Shown here piece by piece: positions 1-7,369 of a stretch of DNA of 64,000 bases. The stretch lies in the NCBI RefSeq assembly GCF_900636475.1, contig NZ_LR134283.1, forward strand, positions 1,612,001 to 1,676,000. Reading direction: 5' to 3'. The position numbers and the translations under genes are program-made. The DNA is from Streptococcus anginosus (GTDB lineage Bacteria > Bacillota > Bacilli > Lactobacillales > Streptococcaceae). The notes under the pieces are model-generated. The model saw nothing but the letters and a program-made list of their open reading frames with translations, was not told the DNA's origin and made no database searches. Each line of letters opens with the position of its first letter. Positions within the stretch are counted from its first letter, which is position 1.

Positions 1-17
1 ACAACGCTTACAAAAGA

Positions 18-26
18 TGGTATACT
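18..26 (+). promoter_or_regulatory. Extended -10 promoter for the first lipoprotein gene
   Basis: TGG directly followed by TATACT (21-26) is an extended -10 element about 40 nt before the ATG at 65. The -35 region lies at the window edge (about 1-6) and cannot be judged. Confidence 0.55.
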
Positions 27-64
27 ATTCTTATAAAGCTCTAAAATACAAGGAGGATATTTTT

Positions 65-622
65 ATGAGAAAATCGGTTGTTTTGTTAGGAGCAAGTTTG
101 TTGCTGCTCACAGCTTGTGGTCAAAAATCCGGTCAGAATCAGTCAGGGGATAGTAAGACTGGTTCGAGTGTTGTGAAAAAGGATTCTGTTGTGACCAAGT
201 CTTTTCAACAAAAACAGACTGTCCAAGGGATTGAACAAACACTTACGCAAACTATTTCTTATGAAGGAAAAACCTTTAAGAAGTTTGTGATAAATCTTGA
301 ACAAATACTTCCTGAAAATATGAAGAGTGTATTAGCGGGTCAAGATTTAGAAAGCACTAAGCCGCACTTGATTTCTGCTTTTGAAAAGGCTGCAGGATTG
401 GATAAATTTAAGTCTTTGGGCGGTGTTGATGTTAAAACAGACATTACAAAAGACTATATTATTAAAGTTACAATCAATATTGATATGAGCAAAATCAACC
501 TTGATGAAGCATCAAAACTGGATACATATGGCTCTATGTTTTCAACTATCAAAAATTTAACACCCAAACAGTATATTGAATCTGTCAAAGCAGCTGGTGC
601 TAAAGAAGTTGCAAATCCATGA
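65..622 (+). CDS. Small secreted lipoprotein, DUF1307/YehR-like
   Basis: A 185-aa protein with a lipoprotein signal: positive N-terminus (MRK), a hydrophobic stretch, and lipobox LTAC with the lipidated cysteine at residue 18. A short Ser/Gly/Gln-rich linker follows, then a soluble domain resembling the DUF1307 (YehR) family of surface lipoproteins. I chose the ATG at 65 because AGGAGGA lies just upstream; an earlier in-frame start would put charged residues before the signal peptide. It is probably anchored on the outer face of the membrane, and its function is unknown. It is transcribed alone, with its own extended -10 promoter and a terminator at 644-673. The family assignment is by resemblance only. 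Confidence 0.75.
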   Translation: MRKSVVLLGASLLLLTACGQKSGQNQSGDSKTGSSVVKKDSVVTKSFQQKQTVQGIEQTLTQTISYEGKTFKKFVINLEQILPENMKSVLAGQDLESTKPHLISAFEKAAGLDKFKSLGGVDVKTDITKDYIIKVTINIDMSKINLDEASKLDTYGSMFSTIKNLTPKQYIESVKAAGAKEVANP

Positions 623-643
623 TTTTATAGGTGTATATGAAAC

Positions 644-673
644 AAAAAAAGCTGAAATTTATTCAGCTTTTTT
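644..673 (+). terminator. Rho-independent terminator
   Basis: GCTGAA (651-656) pairs with TTCAGC (662-667) over a 5-nt loop. A upstream and T downstream extend the stem, and a run of six T follows. It closes the lipoprotein gene and separates it from ireB. Confidence 0.85.
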
Positions 674-686
674 CAACCCCTTTCAT

Positions 687-715
687 TTGTGAAAAGTATT
701 GAAATGTGCTATAAT
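687..715 (+). promoter_or_regulatory. Promoter of the ireB-ruvX-DUF1292 operon
   Basis: TTGTGA (687-692), a 17-nt spacer and TATAAT (710-715) preceded by TGC form a sigma-A promoter with extended -10, about 30 nt before the ireB start. Confidence 0.8.
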
Positions 716-745
716 ATGGGTATTCTAGTGAAAGAAGGTGTAATT

Positions 746-1012
746 GTGGGATTTACAGATGAGACAGTACGTTTTAATCTTGATGATTCAAACAAAAAAG
801 AGATTAGTGAAACATTGAAAGATGTCTATGTGTCGCTGAATGAAAAGGGCTATAACCCAATCAACCAAATCGTAGGATACGTGCTTAGTGGTGATCCTGC
901 GTATGTACCTCGCTATAATAATGCACGAAATCAAATTCGTAAATATGAACGTGATGAGATTGTAGAAGAATTAGTTCGTTATTATTTGAAAGGGCAAGGC
1001 ATTGATCTCTAA
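746..1012 (+). CDS. ireB: IreB family regulatory phosphoprotein (UPF0297)
   Basis: An 88-aa protein matching the UPF0297/IreB family over its whole length, with the conserved blocks [18 protein letters not shown] and [15 protein letters not shown]. In Enterococcus faecalis, IreB is a substrate of the Ser/Thr kinase IreK and influences cephalosporin resistance; the same role here is inferred. The start is the GTG at 746, giving the family's usual length ([10 protein letters not shown]...) behind AAGAAGGTG; an in-frame ATG further upstream would add an unconserved extension. The stop overlaps the next start by one base (TAATG), so it is translationally coupled to ruvX. This is the standard Firmicute order ireB-ruvX-DUF1292. 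Confidence 0.92.
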   Translation: MGFTDETVRFNLDDSNKKEISETLKDVYVSLNEKGYNPINQIVGYVLSGDPAYVPRYNNARNQIRKYERDEIVEELVRYYLKGQGIDL

Positions 1013-1431
1013 TGAGAATTATGGGGTTAGATGTTGGTTCAAAAACAGTCGGTGTCGCGGTTAGTGATCCACTTGGTTTTACAGCTCAAGGACTTGAAAT
1101 TATTCCTATTGATGAAGAAAAAGGGGAATTTGGTTTTGACCGTTTAAGTGAGCTTGCAAAAGAATATAAGGTTGAGAAGTTTGTTGTAGGACTCCCTAAA
1201 AATATGAACAACACAAGCGGACCACGTGTAGAAGCAAGTCAAGCTTATGGTGCTAAGATTGAGCAATTATTTCATTTGCCAGTTGAATACCAAGATGAGC
1301 GTCTAACAACGGTAGCTGCGGAGAGAATGCTGATCGAGCAAGCGGATGTGAGCAGAAAGAAGCGAAAAAAAGTGATTGATAAGCTCGCAGCGCAGCTCAT
1401 ATTGCAGAATTATTTAGATCGAAATTTTTAA
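1012..1431 (+). CDS. ruvX: Holliday-junction resolvase-like / pre-16S rRNA nuclease RuvX
   Basis: A 139-aa RNase H-fold protein of the YqgF/RuvX family. The N-terminal motif [16 protein letters not shown] carries the first catalytic aspartate, [10 protein letters not shown] is the central motif, and DERLTT followed by a late Asp completes the site. The E. coli homologue matures the 5' end of 16S rRNA; a recombination role has also been proposed. Length and motif order are normal. Its ATG overlaps the ireB stop, and DUF1292 follows after 17 nt. Confidence 0.94.
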   Translation: MRIMGLDVGSKTVGVAVSDPLGFTAQGLEIIPIDEEKGEFGFDRLSELAKEYKVEKFVVGLPKNMNNTSGPRVEASQAYGAKIEQLFHLPVEYQDERLTTVAAERMLIEQADVSRKKRKKVIDKLAAQLILQNYLDRNF

Positions 1432-1448
1432 TAAATAAAGGAGAAAAC

Positions 1449-1760
1449 ATGGCACACGATCATAACCATGACCATGAACACGAAGAACGTGAGTTGATTA
1501 CGCTAGTAGACGAGCAAGGAAATGAAACTTTGTTTGAAATTCTCTTGACCATTGACGGAAAAGAAGAATTTGGGAAAAACTACGTTCTATTGATTCCAGC
1601 TAGCGCAGAAGAAGATGAAAATGGCGAGGTAGAAATTCAAGCCTACTCGTTTACTGAAAATGAGGACGGAACAGAAGGCGATTTGCAACCAATCCCAGAA
1701 GATTCAGATGCTGAATGGGACATGATTGAAGAAGTTTTCAATAGCTTTATGGAAGAATAA
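1449..1760 (+). CDS. DUF1292 family protein (UPF0473)
   Basis: A 103-aa, very acidic protein with a His-rich N-terminus ([11 protein letters not shown]), followed by the DUF1292 core ([19 protein letters not shown] and NYVLLIP). Its function is unknown. The His-Asp/Glu tail could bind divalent metal ions, which is inference from composition only. AAAGGAG precedes the ATG. It is the third gene of the ireB-ruvX operon, a conserved arrangement in Firmicutes. Confidence 0.9.
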   Translation: MAHDHNHDHEHEERELITLVDEQGNETLFEILLTIDGKEEFGKNYVLLIPASAEEDENGEVEIQAYSFTENEDGTEGDLQPIPEDSDAEWDMIEEVFNSFMEE

Positions 1761-1763
1761 AAA

Positions 1764-1895
1764 TTGTGTACACTAGCTTTTCATATTACAGACGATGAAG
1801 AGATTGAAAGGCTGTGTGAATCGTTATTTTATGGTATACGAATGAGTGGTTGGTTTAATTCCTATGTGGAGCAAGAGTACCAACCATTCAAGTGA
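1764..1895 (+). CDS. Candidate 43-aa small protein with TTG start
   Basis: An open frame begins at TTG 1764, 8 nt after GGAAGAA, which itself lies inside the end of the DUF1292 gene. It encodes 43 residues (MCTLAFHITDDEEIERL...YQPFK) of non-repetitive, protein-like composition, ending TGA six bases before a strong terminator. The position, between the DUF1292 stop and the operon terminator, makes it a plausible last cistron of the ireB operon. I do not recognise it. The non-ATG start and short length leave doubt. Confidence 0.5.
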   Translation: MCTLAFHITDDEEIERLCESLFYGIRMSGWFNSYVEQEYQPFK

Positions 1896-1900
1896 GTTGT

Positions 1901-1945
1901 GGGGGTGACAGGAACCAAAATCTGGTTCTGCTTCACTCCCTTTTT
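1901..1945 (+). terminator. Terminator abutting the folC start
   Basis: GGGGGTGA (1901-1908) pairs with TCACTCCC (1933-1940, one G-U), continued inward by GAACCA/TGGTTC (1912-1917/1923-1928). Five T follow. The hairpin ends only 14 nt before the folC ATG and no promoter is evident between, so folC may rely on read-through or attenuation. Confidence 0.85.
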
Positions 1946-1959
1946 GCTGGGAGAAGAAT

Positions 1960-3192
1960 ATGAATGAAATTGAAACGTGGCTAGAAAGTCGCATTGGTTT
2001 AAATTTTCGCTCTGGCTTAGAGCGAATGAGACAGGCGATAAGTCTTTTAGATCATCCAGAAGAAAATTATCCCATTATTCATGTGACAGGAACGAACGGA
2101 AAAGGCTCAACGATTGCGTTTATGAGTCAGCTATTCGTGCAGCATGAAAAGAAAGTGGGAACTTTTACGTCACCTCACATGGCAAGCATTCACGATCGGA
2201 TTTGTATCAACCATGAACCCATTTCTGACAATGATTTCATTAGAATTGGGCATCGCATTCAAGCAATGGAAAAACAGCTTTTGCAGCCTTTATCCTATTT
2301 TGAAATTTTAACGCTCATGGCTTTATTGTATTTCAACGAAGAGCAGGTAGAAGTGGCTTTAATTGAAGTAGGAATCGGTGGGCTTTTAGACACGACAAAT
2401 GTGTTGACAGGAGATATTGCAGTTGTGACGTCTGTGGGTTTGGATCATCAAGAAACATTAGGAGACTCCATAGTAGCAATTGCGGAGCAGAAAGCAGGGA
2501 TTTTCAAGGAGAAAAAAATAGCTGTCATCGGACCACTGGCTGAAGAAGCGAGAAGAGTCTGTGAACTGCGCGCGAAAAAGCTAGATGTTGTTTTGTACGA
2601 ATATGGCAGAGATTTTTCGTTTTCAAAAGGACAATTTTTCAGCTCAGATGTGAATATTCCTCATCTAAAGTTGAGCCTAGTAGGTACTTATCAGGAAGAA
2701 AATGCCGCTGTTGCTTTGCAAAGTTTTCTTTTGTTTATGGGGCAACACAGCTGGCAAGTGAAAATAGAGCTAGTACGAAAAGCTCTGCAGCAGACCCATT
2801 GGGCGGGACGGCTGGAATATTTTGAGCGAGGAATTTATCTGGACGGGGCGCACAATTTACCAGCTTTGTCCCGTTTGGTGGAGTTTATTCTCCAGCAAGA
2901 ACGGAAAGAAATCTTTCTCTTATTCGGTGCTTTGAAACGCAAAAATTATCAGGGGATGCTGTCTTATCTTCAGCAGGAATTGCCTCATGTGCAGTTGTTC
3001 GTAACGACTTTTGAGGATGACGGTGCAGCAAATGAACAGGACTTTACAAATGGTCTCTACATTGCCTTTTATCAGGACTTTATCGAACAATTCATTAAAA
3101 GCGCTAATGACAATCAGCTCCTTTTTGTAACAGGTTCTCTTTATTTTATTGCGGAAGTTCGTGCTTTTCTTTTGGAGAAAGAAATTGACTGA
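1960..3192 (+). CDS. folC: Folylpolyglutamate synthase / dihydrofolate synthase
   Basis: A 410-aa Mur-ligase-family enzyme that glutamylates folates and may join dihydropteroate to glutamate. The ATP-binding loop GTNGKGST is near residue 44. The FolC signature region TFTSPHM and the metal/substrate motif EVGIGGLLDTTN follow, with SVGLDHQETLG and, in the C-terminal domain, YLDGAHN. Length is typical of the family. GGGAGAAG precedes the ATG at 1960. It stands directly behind a terminator, and the following lipoprotein promoter starts inside its last codons. Confidence 0.95.
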   Translation: MNEIETWLESRIGLNFRSGLERMRQAISLLDHPEENYPIIHVTGTNGKGSTIAFMSQLFVQHEKKVGTFTSPHMASIHDRICINHEPISDNDFIRIGHRIQAMEKQLLQPLSYFEILTLMALLYFNEEQVEVALIEVGIGGLLDTTNVLTGDIAVVTSVGLDHQETLGDSIVAIAEQKAGIFKEKKIAVIGPLAEEARRVCELRAKKLDVVLYEYGRDFSFSKGQFFSSDVNIPHLKLSLVGTYQEENAAVALQSFLLFMGQHSWQVKIELVRKALQQTHWAGRLEYFERGIYLDGAHNLPALSRLVEFILQQERKEIFLLFGALKRKNYQGMLSYLQQELPHVQLFVTTFEDDGAANEQDFTNGLYIAFYQDFIEQFIKSANDNQLLFVTGSLYFIAEVRAFLLEKEID

Positions 3193-3214
3193 TTAGAATG
3201 GTGAATGGTATAAT
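3185..3214 (+). promoter_or_regulatory. Promoter of the second lipoprotein gene
   Basis: TTGACT (3185-3190), 18 nt, then TATAAT (3209-3214) preceded by TGG. The -35 overlaps the last codons of folC. AAAGGAGGGGG precedes the start at 3240. Confidence 0.85.
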
Positions 3215-3239
3215 AGAAATGTAGATAAAGGAGGGGGAA

Positions 3240-3677
3240 ATGGCACATTTAAAGAAATTCAGCTACGTCACATTTTTTCTGATAGGACTTATCATTTTGA
3301 CATCGTGTGCCAAGTCTAACCAAACTTCACCGTCCTCTCAATCTGTCTCAAGCAGCCAATCAACTACAGTCTCAGGTGAGAGTAGTGATTCGCCAACTAT
3401 TGCGGAAAATTCGTCAGAAAAATTAGACGGTACTTATAAAGGTATGGACGAAGAAGATGAGATTACTTTGGTTATCAAAGGAAATAGTGGTACGTGGACA
3501 GAAAAAGAGCCAAACGGTAAAGAGAAAGTAAAACAGGTGAGCATTGATCCGACAAATCAGCGAATGACGATTGGTGATGACATTGAGCGTTATATGATTG
3601 ATAGCAAACAGTTAACGATTGAGGATATTGAGCAAGAAAATGGAGAAAATGATACGGTCGTTTTAACGAAGCAATAG
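3240..3677 (+). CDS. Small lipoprotein of unknown function
   Basis: A 145-aa protein with a lipoprotein signal (KK near the N-terminus, hydrophobic core, lipobox LTSC with Cys23). A long Ser/Thr/Gln linker precedes a small domain of about 80 residues (LDGTYKGMDEEDEITLVIKG...) that looks beta-rich and acidic. I infer attachment to the outer membrane face; no function is recognised. It has its own strong promoter and an unusually strong ribosome-binding site. The equivalent position next to folC and cls in related streptococci also carries a lipoprotein, as I recall it. Confidence 0.75.
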   Translation: MAHLKKFSYVTFFLIGLIILTSCAKSNQTSPSSQSVSSSQSTTVSGESSDSPTIAENSSEKLDGTYKGMDEEDEITLVIKGNSGTWTEKEPNGKEKVKQVSIDPTNQRMTIGDDIERYMIDSKQLTIEDIEQENGENDTVVLTKQ

Positions 3678-3779
3678 CCTGTCTGGGACTGGAGCAAATT
3701 TTAGCCACTCTCCAGATTGTTGAAGCATGCGGGAGTGAAAAGGGAACAGGCAATATGTCAGTTAGCACTTAGAATAAGG

Positions 3780-3832
3780 GAGTGAGGAAAAGTTGATGGT
3801 TACGAACCACAACTTTTCTTTTACTCTTTTTT
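3780..3832 (+). terminator. Terminator between the lipoprotein gene and cls
   Basis: AAAAGTTG-ATGGTT pairs with AACC-A-CAACTTTT over a short ACG loop, followed by a T-rich run (3826-3832). The rest of the 3678-3936 gap shows only a weak CTGGAG/CTCCAG stem near 3693-3717 and no gene. Confidence 0.75.
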
Positions 3833-3880
3833 GCTCTAATGAAAAAATACTTTGAATATAGAAGAATGAGTGATTCTGGC

Positions 3881-3909
3881 TTGATTTATTAGGAAATCCC
3901 CGTTATACT
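3881..3909 (+). promoter_or_regulatory. cls promoter
   Basis: TTGATT (3881-3886), 17-nt spacer, TATACT (3904-3909), 28 nt before the cls ATG. Confidence 0.8.
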
Positions 3910-3936
3910 AGTACTAAGTAAAAGCAGGGGGAGAAA

Positions 3937-5469
3937 ATGAATCTTAGGAAATTTCAGCTATTGATGTCAAAATATGGTTTTAGTATTATTATCATGGTAC
4001 TAGAACTTGCACTCATTTTTTGGTTTTTCTTTTGGCTTGGTCGCTGGACACCTACTTTATGGATTGTCTTTGTGATTTTATTCAGCTTGGCAACGATTTT
4101 AGCGATTGTCAATCGCTCAATGACACCAGAAAGCAAAGTAACTTGGCTCTTGGTAGCGTTTGTTCCAGTCATTGGTCCCTTGCTTTATTTGATGTTTGGT
4201 GAGCGCCGATTGTCCAGAAGTGAGCTGAAACAGTTGAAAAATATGGATCAGATGAAATTTCGTGAGGACAATAGTTATGAGTTGCGGTTAGACTTGAAAA
4301 AGACAGATAAATCAGCTTACGGGATTATCAAGTCGCTTCTCAGCATGGATCATAATGCGGATATTTACGACGGCACGGAATCGCAATTTTTCCCTTTGGG
4401 AGAAGCGATGTTCCAGAAAATGCTGGAAGATTTACGCAATGCAGAAAAATTTATTTTTTTGGAATATTACATTGTAGAAGAAGGTCTCATGTGGAATAGT
4501 ATTTTGGATATTCTGCGTGAAAAGGCAGCCCAAGGTGTGGAAGTGAAAATGCTCTATGATGACATTGGCTGTATGGCAACTCTTCCGGGAGATTATACTA
4601 GCCGATTGCAGGCTATGGGGATTGACGCTCATAAGTTTAACAAAGTGATTCCGCGGATGACGGTGGCTTATAATAATCGAGATCATCGGAAAATCCTCGT
4701 CGTTGACGGGCAGATTGGCTATACTGGTGGCATCAATCTGGCAGATGAATACATCAATCACATCGAGCGATTTGGTCACTGGAAAGACGGCGGGATTCGT
4801 CTGAATGGGCGCGCTGTGAAAGCCTTGACACGGCTGTTTCTGATGAACTGGTATATCAACCGTGGGAAAATCAGTGATTTCGATCGCTATCATTTGGATA
4901 ACAAAGCTGTAGATGCGCCAGGGCTCTATATTCCGTACGGGAGTGGACCGAAGCCCATGTACAAAGCTCAAGTGGGTAAAAATGTCTATCAAAATATAAT
5001 CAGCCAGGCGACAGATTATGTGTATATTGCCACGCCGTATTTAATCATTGATTATGATTTGACGGAAGACATCAAAAATGCTGCTATGCGGGGGGTAGAT
5101 GTCCGAATTGTGACACCTTATATTCCAGATAAAAAAATCATTCAGCTCATTACGCGAGGAGCTTATCCAGATTTAATGGCGGCTGGGGTTCGGATTTACG
5201 AATATACACCGGGCTTTATTCACAGTAAGCATGTAGTGGCTGATGATGACTTTGGTGTTGTCGGAACAATCAATTTTGATTACCGCAGCTTAGTTCATCA
5301 CTATGAAAATGCTGTTTTGATGTATAAAACGCCTTCTATGTTTGACTTGAAGCGAGATTTTGAGGAGTTGTTTGAAACCTCACAAGAAATACATGAAGAT
5401 ACCATTAAAAATACCTGGTATCAACGCTTGATTAAAGAAATTGTCGAATTATTTGCACCGATGCTATAA
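3937..5469 (+). CDS. cls: Cardiolipin synthase
   Basis: A 510-aa membrane enzyme that condenses two phosphatidylglycerol molecules to cardiolipin and glycerol. Two N-terminal transmembrane segments (about residues 12-35 and 40-70) are followed by two phospholipase-D catalytic motifs: HRKILVVDGQIGYTGGIN from residue 250 and HSKHVVADDDFGVVGTINFD from residue 429. Both HxK(x)4D motifs are intact. Length is normal for the family. CAGGGGGAG precedes the ATG. Monocistronic, with its own promoter and terminator. Confidence 0.96.
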   Translation: MNLRKFQLLMSKYGFSIIIMVLELALIFWFFFWLGRWTPTLWIVFVILFSLATILAIVNRSMTPESKVTWLLVAFVPVIGPLLYLMFGERRLSRSELKQLKNMDQMKFREDNSYELRLDLKKTDKSAYGIIKSLLSMDHNADIYDGTESQFFPLGEAMFQKMLEDLRNAEKFIFLEYYIVEEGLMWNSILDILREKAAQGVEVKMLYDDIGCMATLPGDYTSRLQAMGIDAHKFNKVIPRMTVAYNNRDHRKILVVDGQIGYTGGINLADEYINHIERFGHWKDGGIRLNGRAVKALTRLFLMNWYINRGKISDFDRYHLDNKAVDAPGLYIPYGSGPKPMYKAQVGKNVYQNIISQATDYVYIATPYLIIDYDLTEDIKNAAMRGVDVRIVTPYIPDKKIIQLITRGAYPDLMAAGVRIYEYTPGFIHSKHVVADDDFGVVGTINFDYRSLVHHYENAVLMYKTPSMFDLKRDFEELFETSQEIHEDTIKNTWYQRLIKEIVELFAPML

Positions 5470-5505
5470 AATTCTTCTTGCAATGAGAGGAATTTTTTCT
5501 TTTTT
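5468..5505 (+). terminator. cls terminator
   Basis: An 11-bp stem (5468-5478 with 5486-5496, two G-U pairs), 7-nt loop and a T-rich tail. It begins within the cls stop codon. Confidence 0.85.
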
Positions 5506-5512
5506 ACGAATA
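5505..5512 (+). promoter_or_regulatory. cin-box (com-box) for the competence sigma factor ComX
   Basis: TACGAATA matches exactly the streptococcal ComX/SigX -10-like consensus. It follows a T-rich stretch and lies 8 nt before the ribosome-binding site and 20 nt before the ATG of the 44-aa ORF at 5533. No ordinary -35/-10 is visible here. comX itself is at 56210 in this window. The same 8-mer also occurs by chance inside coding regions, so the placement is the main evidence. Confidence 0.65.
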
Positions 5513-5532
5513 ATCTAGTAAAAGGAGGCAGA

Positions 5533-5667
5533 ATGGTCATAGGTTTATCACGTGAAGAAAAGGAATTTTTGAAAGAGTATGTGGCTGTAAGTTATCATCG
5601 TTTTCGAGAATTGGAATACTATGCTTTACTTTTGCAAAAGATGCAGAACTTGTCAGAATCAAGCTGA
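5533..5667 (+). CDS. Candidate competence-induced 44-aa protein
   Basis: The ORF encodes 44 residues (MVIGLSREEKEFLKEYVAV...NLSESS), probably mostly helical, amphipathic and cytosolic. It has an excellent ribosome-binding site (AAAGGAGGC) 4 nt before the ATG and a cin-box immediately upstream, so it is likely transcribed with ComX. In pneumococcus the region between cls and nrdD carries competence-induced genes (ccs4, from memory); whether this is the same protein is not proven. Read-through would carry on into the GT-C-like gene at 5722, although that gene also has its own sigma-A promoter overlapping this ORF's end. No domain is recognised. Confidence 0.65.
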   Translation: MVIGLSREEKEFLKEYVAVSYHRFRELEYYALLLQKMQNLSESS

Positions 5668-5692
5668 CAGATAGGGAAGATTTTGATATACT
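5664..5692 (+). promoter_or_regulatory. Promoter of the GT-C-like membrane protein gene
   Basis: CTGACA (5664-5669), 17 nt, TATACT (5687-5692) with TGA before it (extended -10). The -35 overlaps the stop of the 44-aa ORF. Confidence 0.75.
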
Positions 5693-5721
5693 AGATAAGA
5701 CTGATATCAAGGAGAATCTTT

Positions 5722-7263
5722 ATGTATGATACAACGCCTAAACAAGAGATGAAAGAGACAGTAGCAGAGACGCTTCACGAAGAGAACGAGAAAAAATCGG
5801 TTTTTATAGAGCTAACGTCGACTCCTTTTGTCGTTTTATTTTTGTGGAGCTTATTATTGAGTGTTTTAAGTGTTGCCAATCCATTTTTGACCAACCTTGC
5901 TACTAATCTGCAATCTCAAAATTTATATGCAGGTTGGGCAATGGCGCAAGGTCAGGTTATTTATGGAAATATTTATGGAACGAGTGGTCTGCTTTATTAT
6001 CTAGCTAATTGGGCGGGTAGTCTCTTCATGGGCAATATTTTCTTTGCGGCAATGCAATGCTTGGCTTTGTTTGTTGCAGGAATTTATCTGTTTAAAATTG
6101 TATATCAATTAACGGCTGTAAAAAACACTTCTATCAAAATCCTTTCTTTATTCTATTGTTTGACGCTCGCTTTAGGCTGGGGTGGCTTATACTCTAGTAT
6201 TTTTGCTTTCCCATTTGTCTTTGGGTCGCTGTACTTTCTGATGCGTTATGTGACAGGAGAAGCAAGCGACAGAGGTTTTATTGGCTTTGGAGCACTTGGT
6301 GCGCTGATGTTTATGATTGATCCGGTGACGAGCCTTGTATTTTATTTGGTGACTTTCCTTGCTCTGCTAGTTTATAATATTTGGGCAAAGAAAAAAGCGC
6401 GCGGCCTGTATCAATTATTTGCCATTTTGGTAGGATTCTCGCTTGTATTTTATCCGCTAGGTTATTATACGGTTTTGAATGGCAGTTTTGGGCTTGCCAT
6501 AAGCCAGATTCTTTATCCTTGGGATAGCTTGCATTTTTCAGGACAGCATTTATTGTACAATGGTTTGCTTTATGGAGGACTCATTATTGGACTTGGTGTA
6601 GTTGTGACTTGGGTGAGAAGTTTTTCATTGCCAGCAAATTCTTTAGAACGATTTCTACAACTCTTTAGCTTTTTAGCCTCACTCTTTCTTGTTATGTTTG
6701 TTTTCTTTTTGCCAGATCGGGGAGCTTATCAGCTGTTGCCTGTTTTACCATTCTTCCTGATTCTGCTCAGTATATGGTTAGGAAAAAGTAAACTTAAAAG
6801 AGGTGGACGTCATAGCCGTGTACAAAAATCTACATCTATTTTAGGAACGTATGTTGCAAAAAATGCTTTCTTGCCGCTTTTAGCAGTTGCTTACTTAATT
6901 GGTTTTCCGCTTGTTAATCACTATATTTTATCTTCAGGCGAAACAAGTGAGCGTATTTCTGCGGCAAATTATATCAAGAGTAAATCAAAGAATACTGATA
7001 AAATCTATGCTTGGGACACAACAGCAGCTCTTTACCAAGCGAGTGGGCGTCTATCTGCGGTACCGATTTTAACCCCTAGCTTGTACCAAGGAACAGATGA
7101 AAATCAAATGTCCCTAGTGAATAGCTTGAAAGAAACGATACCAACTTATATTTTGGTCAACAATCAAGTACCTCTTCTGCAAGATATCAAAAAACAATTA
7201 AAAGAAAATTATCAGCAGACAGACCTAAAACTCAATCATTTCAAGCTCTATAAGTTGAAATAA
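5722..7263 (+). CDS. Polytopic membrane protein, GT-C glycosyltransferase-like
   Basis: A 513-aa protein with a hydrophilic N-terminus of about 30 residues, 10-12 predicted transmembrane segments, and a soluble C-terminal domain of about 100 residues (from SSGETSERISAANYIK). The first outer loop (NLYAGWAMAQGQVIYGNIY) and the overall plan resemble GT-C fold glycosyltransferases, which use lipid-linked sugar donors at the outer membrane face. The catalytic acid is not certain, so enzymatic activity is inference. It follows the cin-box-controlled 44-aa ORF and has its own extended -10 promoter. It ends at the hairpin in front of nrdD. It could instead be a non-catalytic membrane protein. Confidence 0.6.
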   Translation: MYDTTPKQEMKETVAETLHEENEKKSVFIELTSTPFVVLFLWSLLLSVLSVANPFLTNLATNLQSQNLYAGWAMAQGQVIYGNIYGTSGLLYYLANWAGSLFMGNIFFAAMQCLALFVAGIYLFKIVYQLTAVKNTSIKILSLFYCLTLALGWGGLYSSIFAFPFVFGSLYFLMRYVTGEASDRGFIGFGALGALMFMIDPVTSLVFYLVTFLALLVYNIWAKKKARGLYQLFAILVGFSLVFYPLGYYTVLNGSFGLAISQILYPWDSLHFSGQHLLYNGLLYGGLIIGLGVVVTWVRSFSLPANSLERFLQLFSFLASLFLVMFVFFLPDRGAYQLLPVLPFFLILLSIWLGKSKLKRGGRHSRVQKSTSILGTYVAKNAFLPLLAVAYLIGFPLVNHYILSSGETSERISAANYIKSKSKNTDKIYAWDTTAALYQASGRLSAVPILTPSLYQGTDENQMSLVNSLKETIPTYILVNNQVPLLQDIKKQLKENYQQTDLKLNHFKLYKLK

Positions 7264-7264
7264 C

Positions 7265-7328
7265 AAATCAATATCTTGTGTTTAAAATAAAATTTAAAGT
7301 TTTTCACCACAAGATATTGATTTTTTTT
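7265..7328 (+). terminator. Long-stem terminator before nrdD
   Basis: AATCAATATCTTGTG (7266-7280) is the exact reverse complement of CACAAGATATTGATT (7308-7322), with a loop of about 27 nt and a run of eight T. It can terminate the GT-C-like gene. The same arms match NrdR boxes (separate entry), so the hairpin probably has two roles. Confidence 0.7.
7266..7322 (+). promoter_or_regulatory. Two NrdR-box-like operators in front of nrdD
   Basis: CAATATCTTG (7269-7278) and CAAGATATTG (7310-7319) each match the NrdR core CwAtATaTwG at 9 of 10 positions; the first is also followed by TGT as in the consensus. Their centres are 41 bp apart, about four helical turns. The downstream copy overlaps the -35 element of the nrdD promoter. 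NrdR is the dATP/ATP-sensing repressor of ribonucleotide reductase genes. Binding here is inferred from the motif. Confidence 0.65.
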
Positions 7329-7344
7329 ATTAGAGTGATATAAT
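7317..7344 (+). promoter_or_regulatory. nrdD promoter
   Basis: TTGATT (7317-7322), 16 nt, TATAAT (7339-7344) with TGA before it. The -35 lies within the second NrdR-like box and the terminator arm. Confidence 0.8.
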
Positions 7345-7369
7345 ATGTTTTATACGAATGGAGGAGCTC

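Noticed and set aside
2596..2603. TACGAATA inside folC as a ComX box
   Set aside because: It lies in the coding frame (Tyr-Glu-Tyr) with no start or ribosome-binding site downstream; a chance match. The same applies to the copy in cls near 5197.
4432..4992. 186-aa minus-strand ORF opposite cls
   Set aside because: Shadow of cls; the sense frame contains both HKD motifs.
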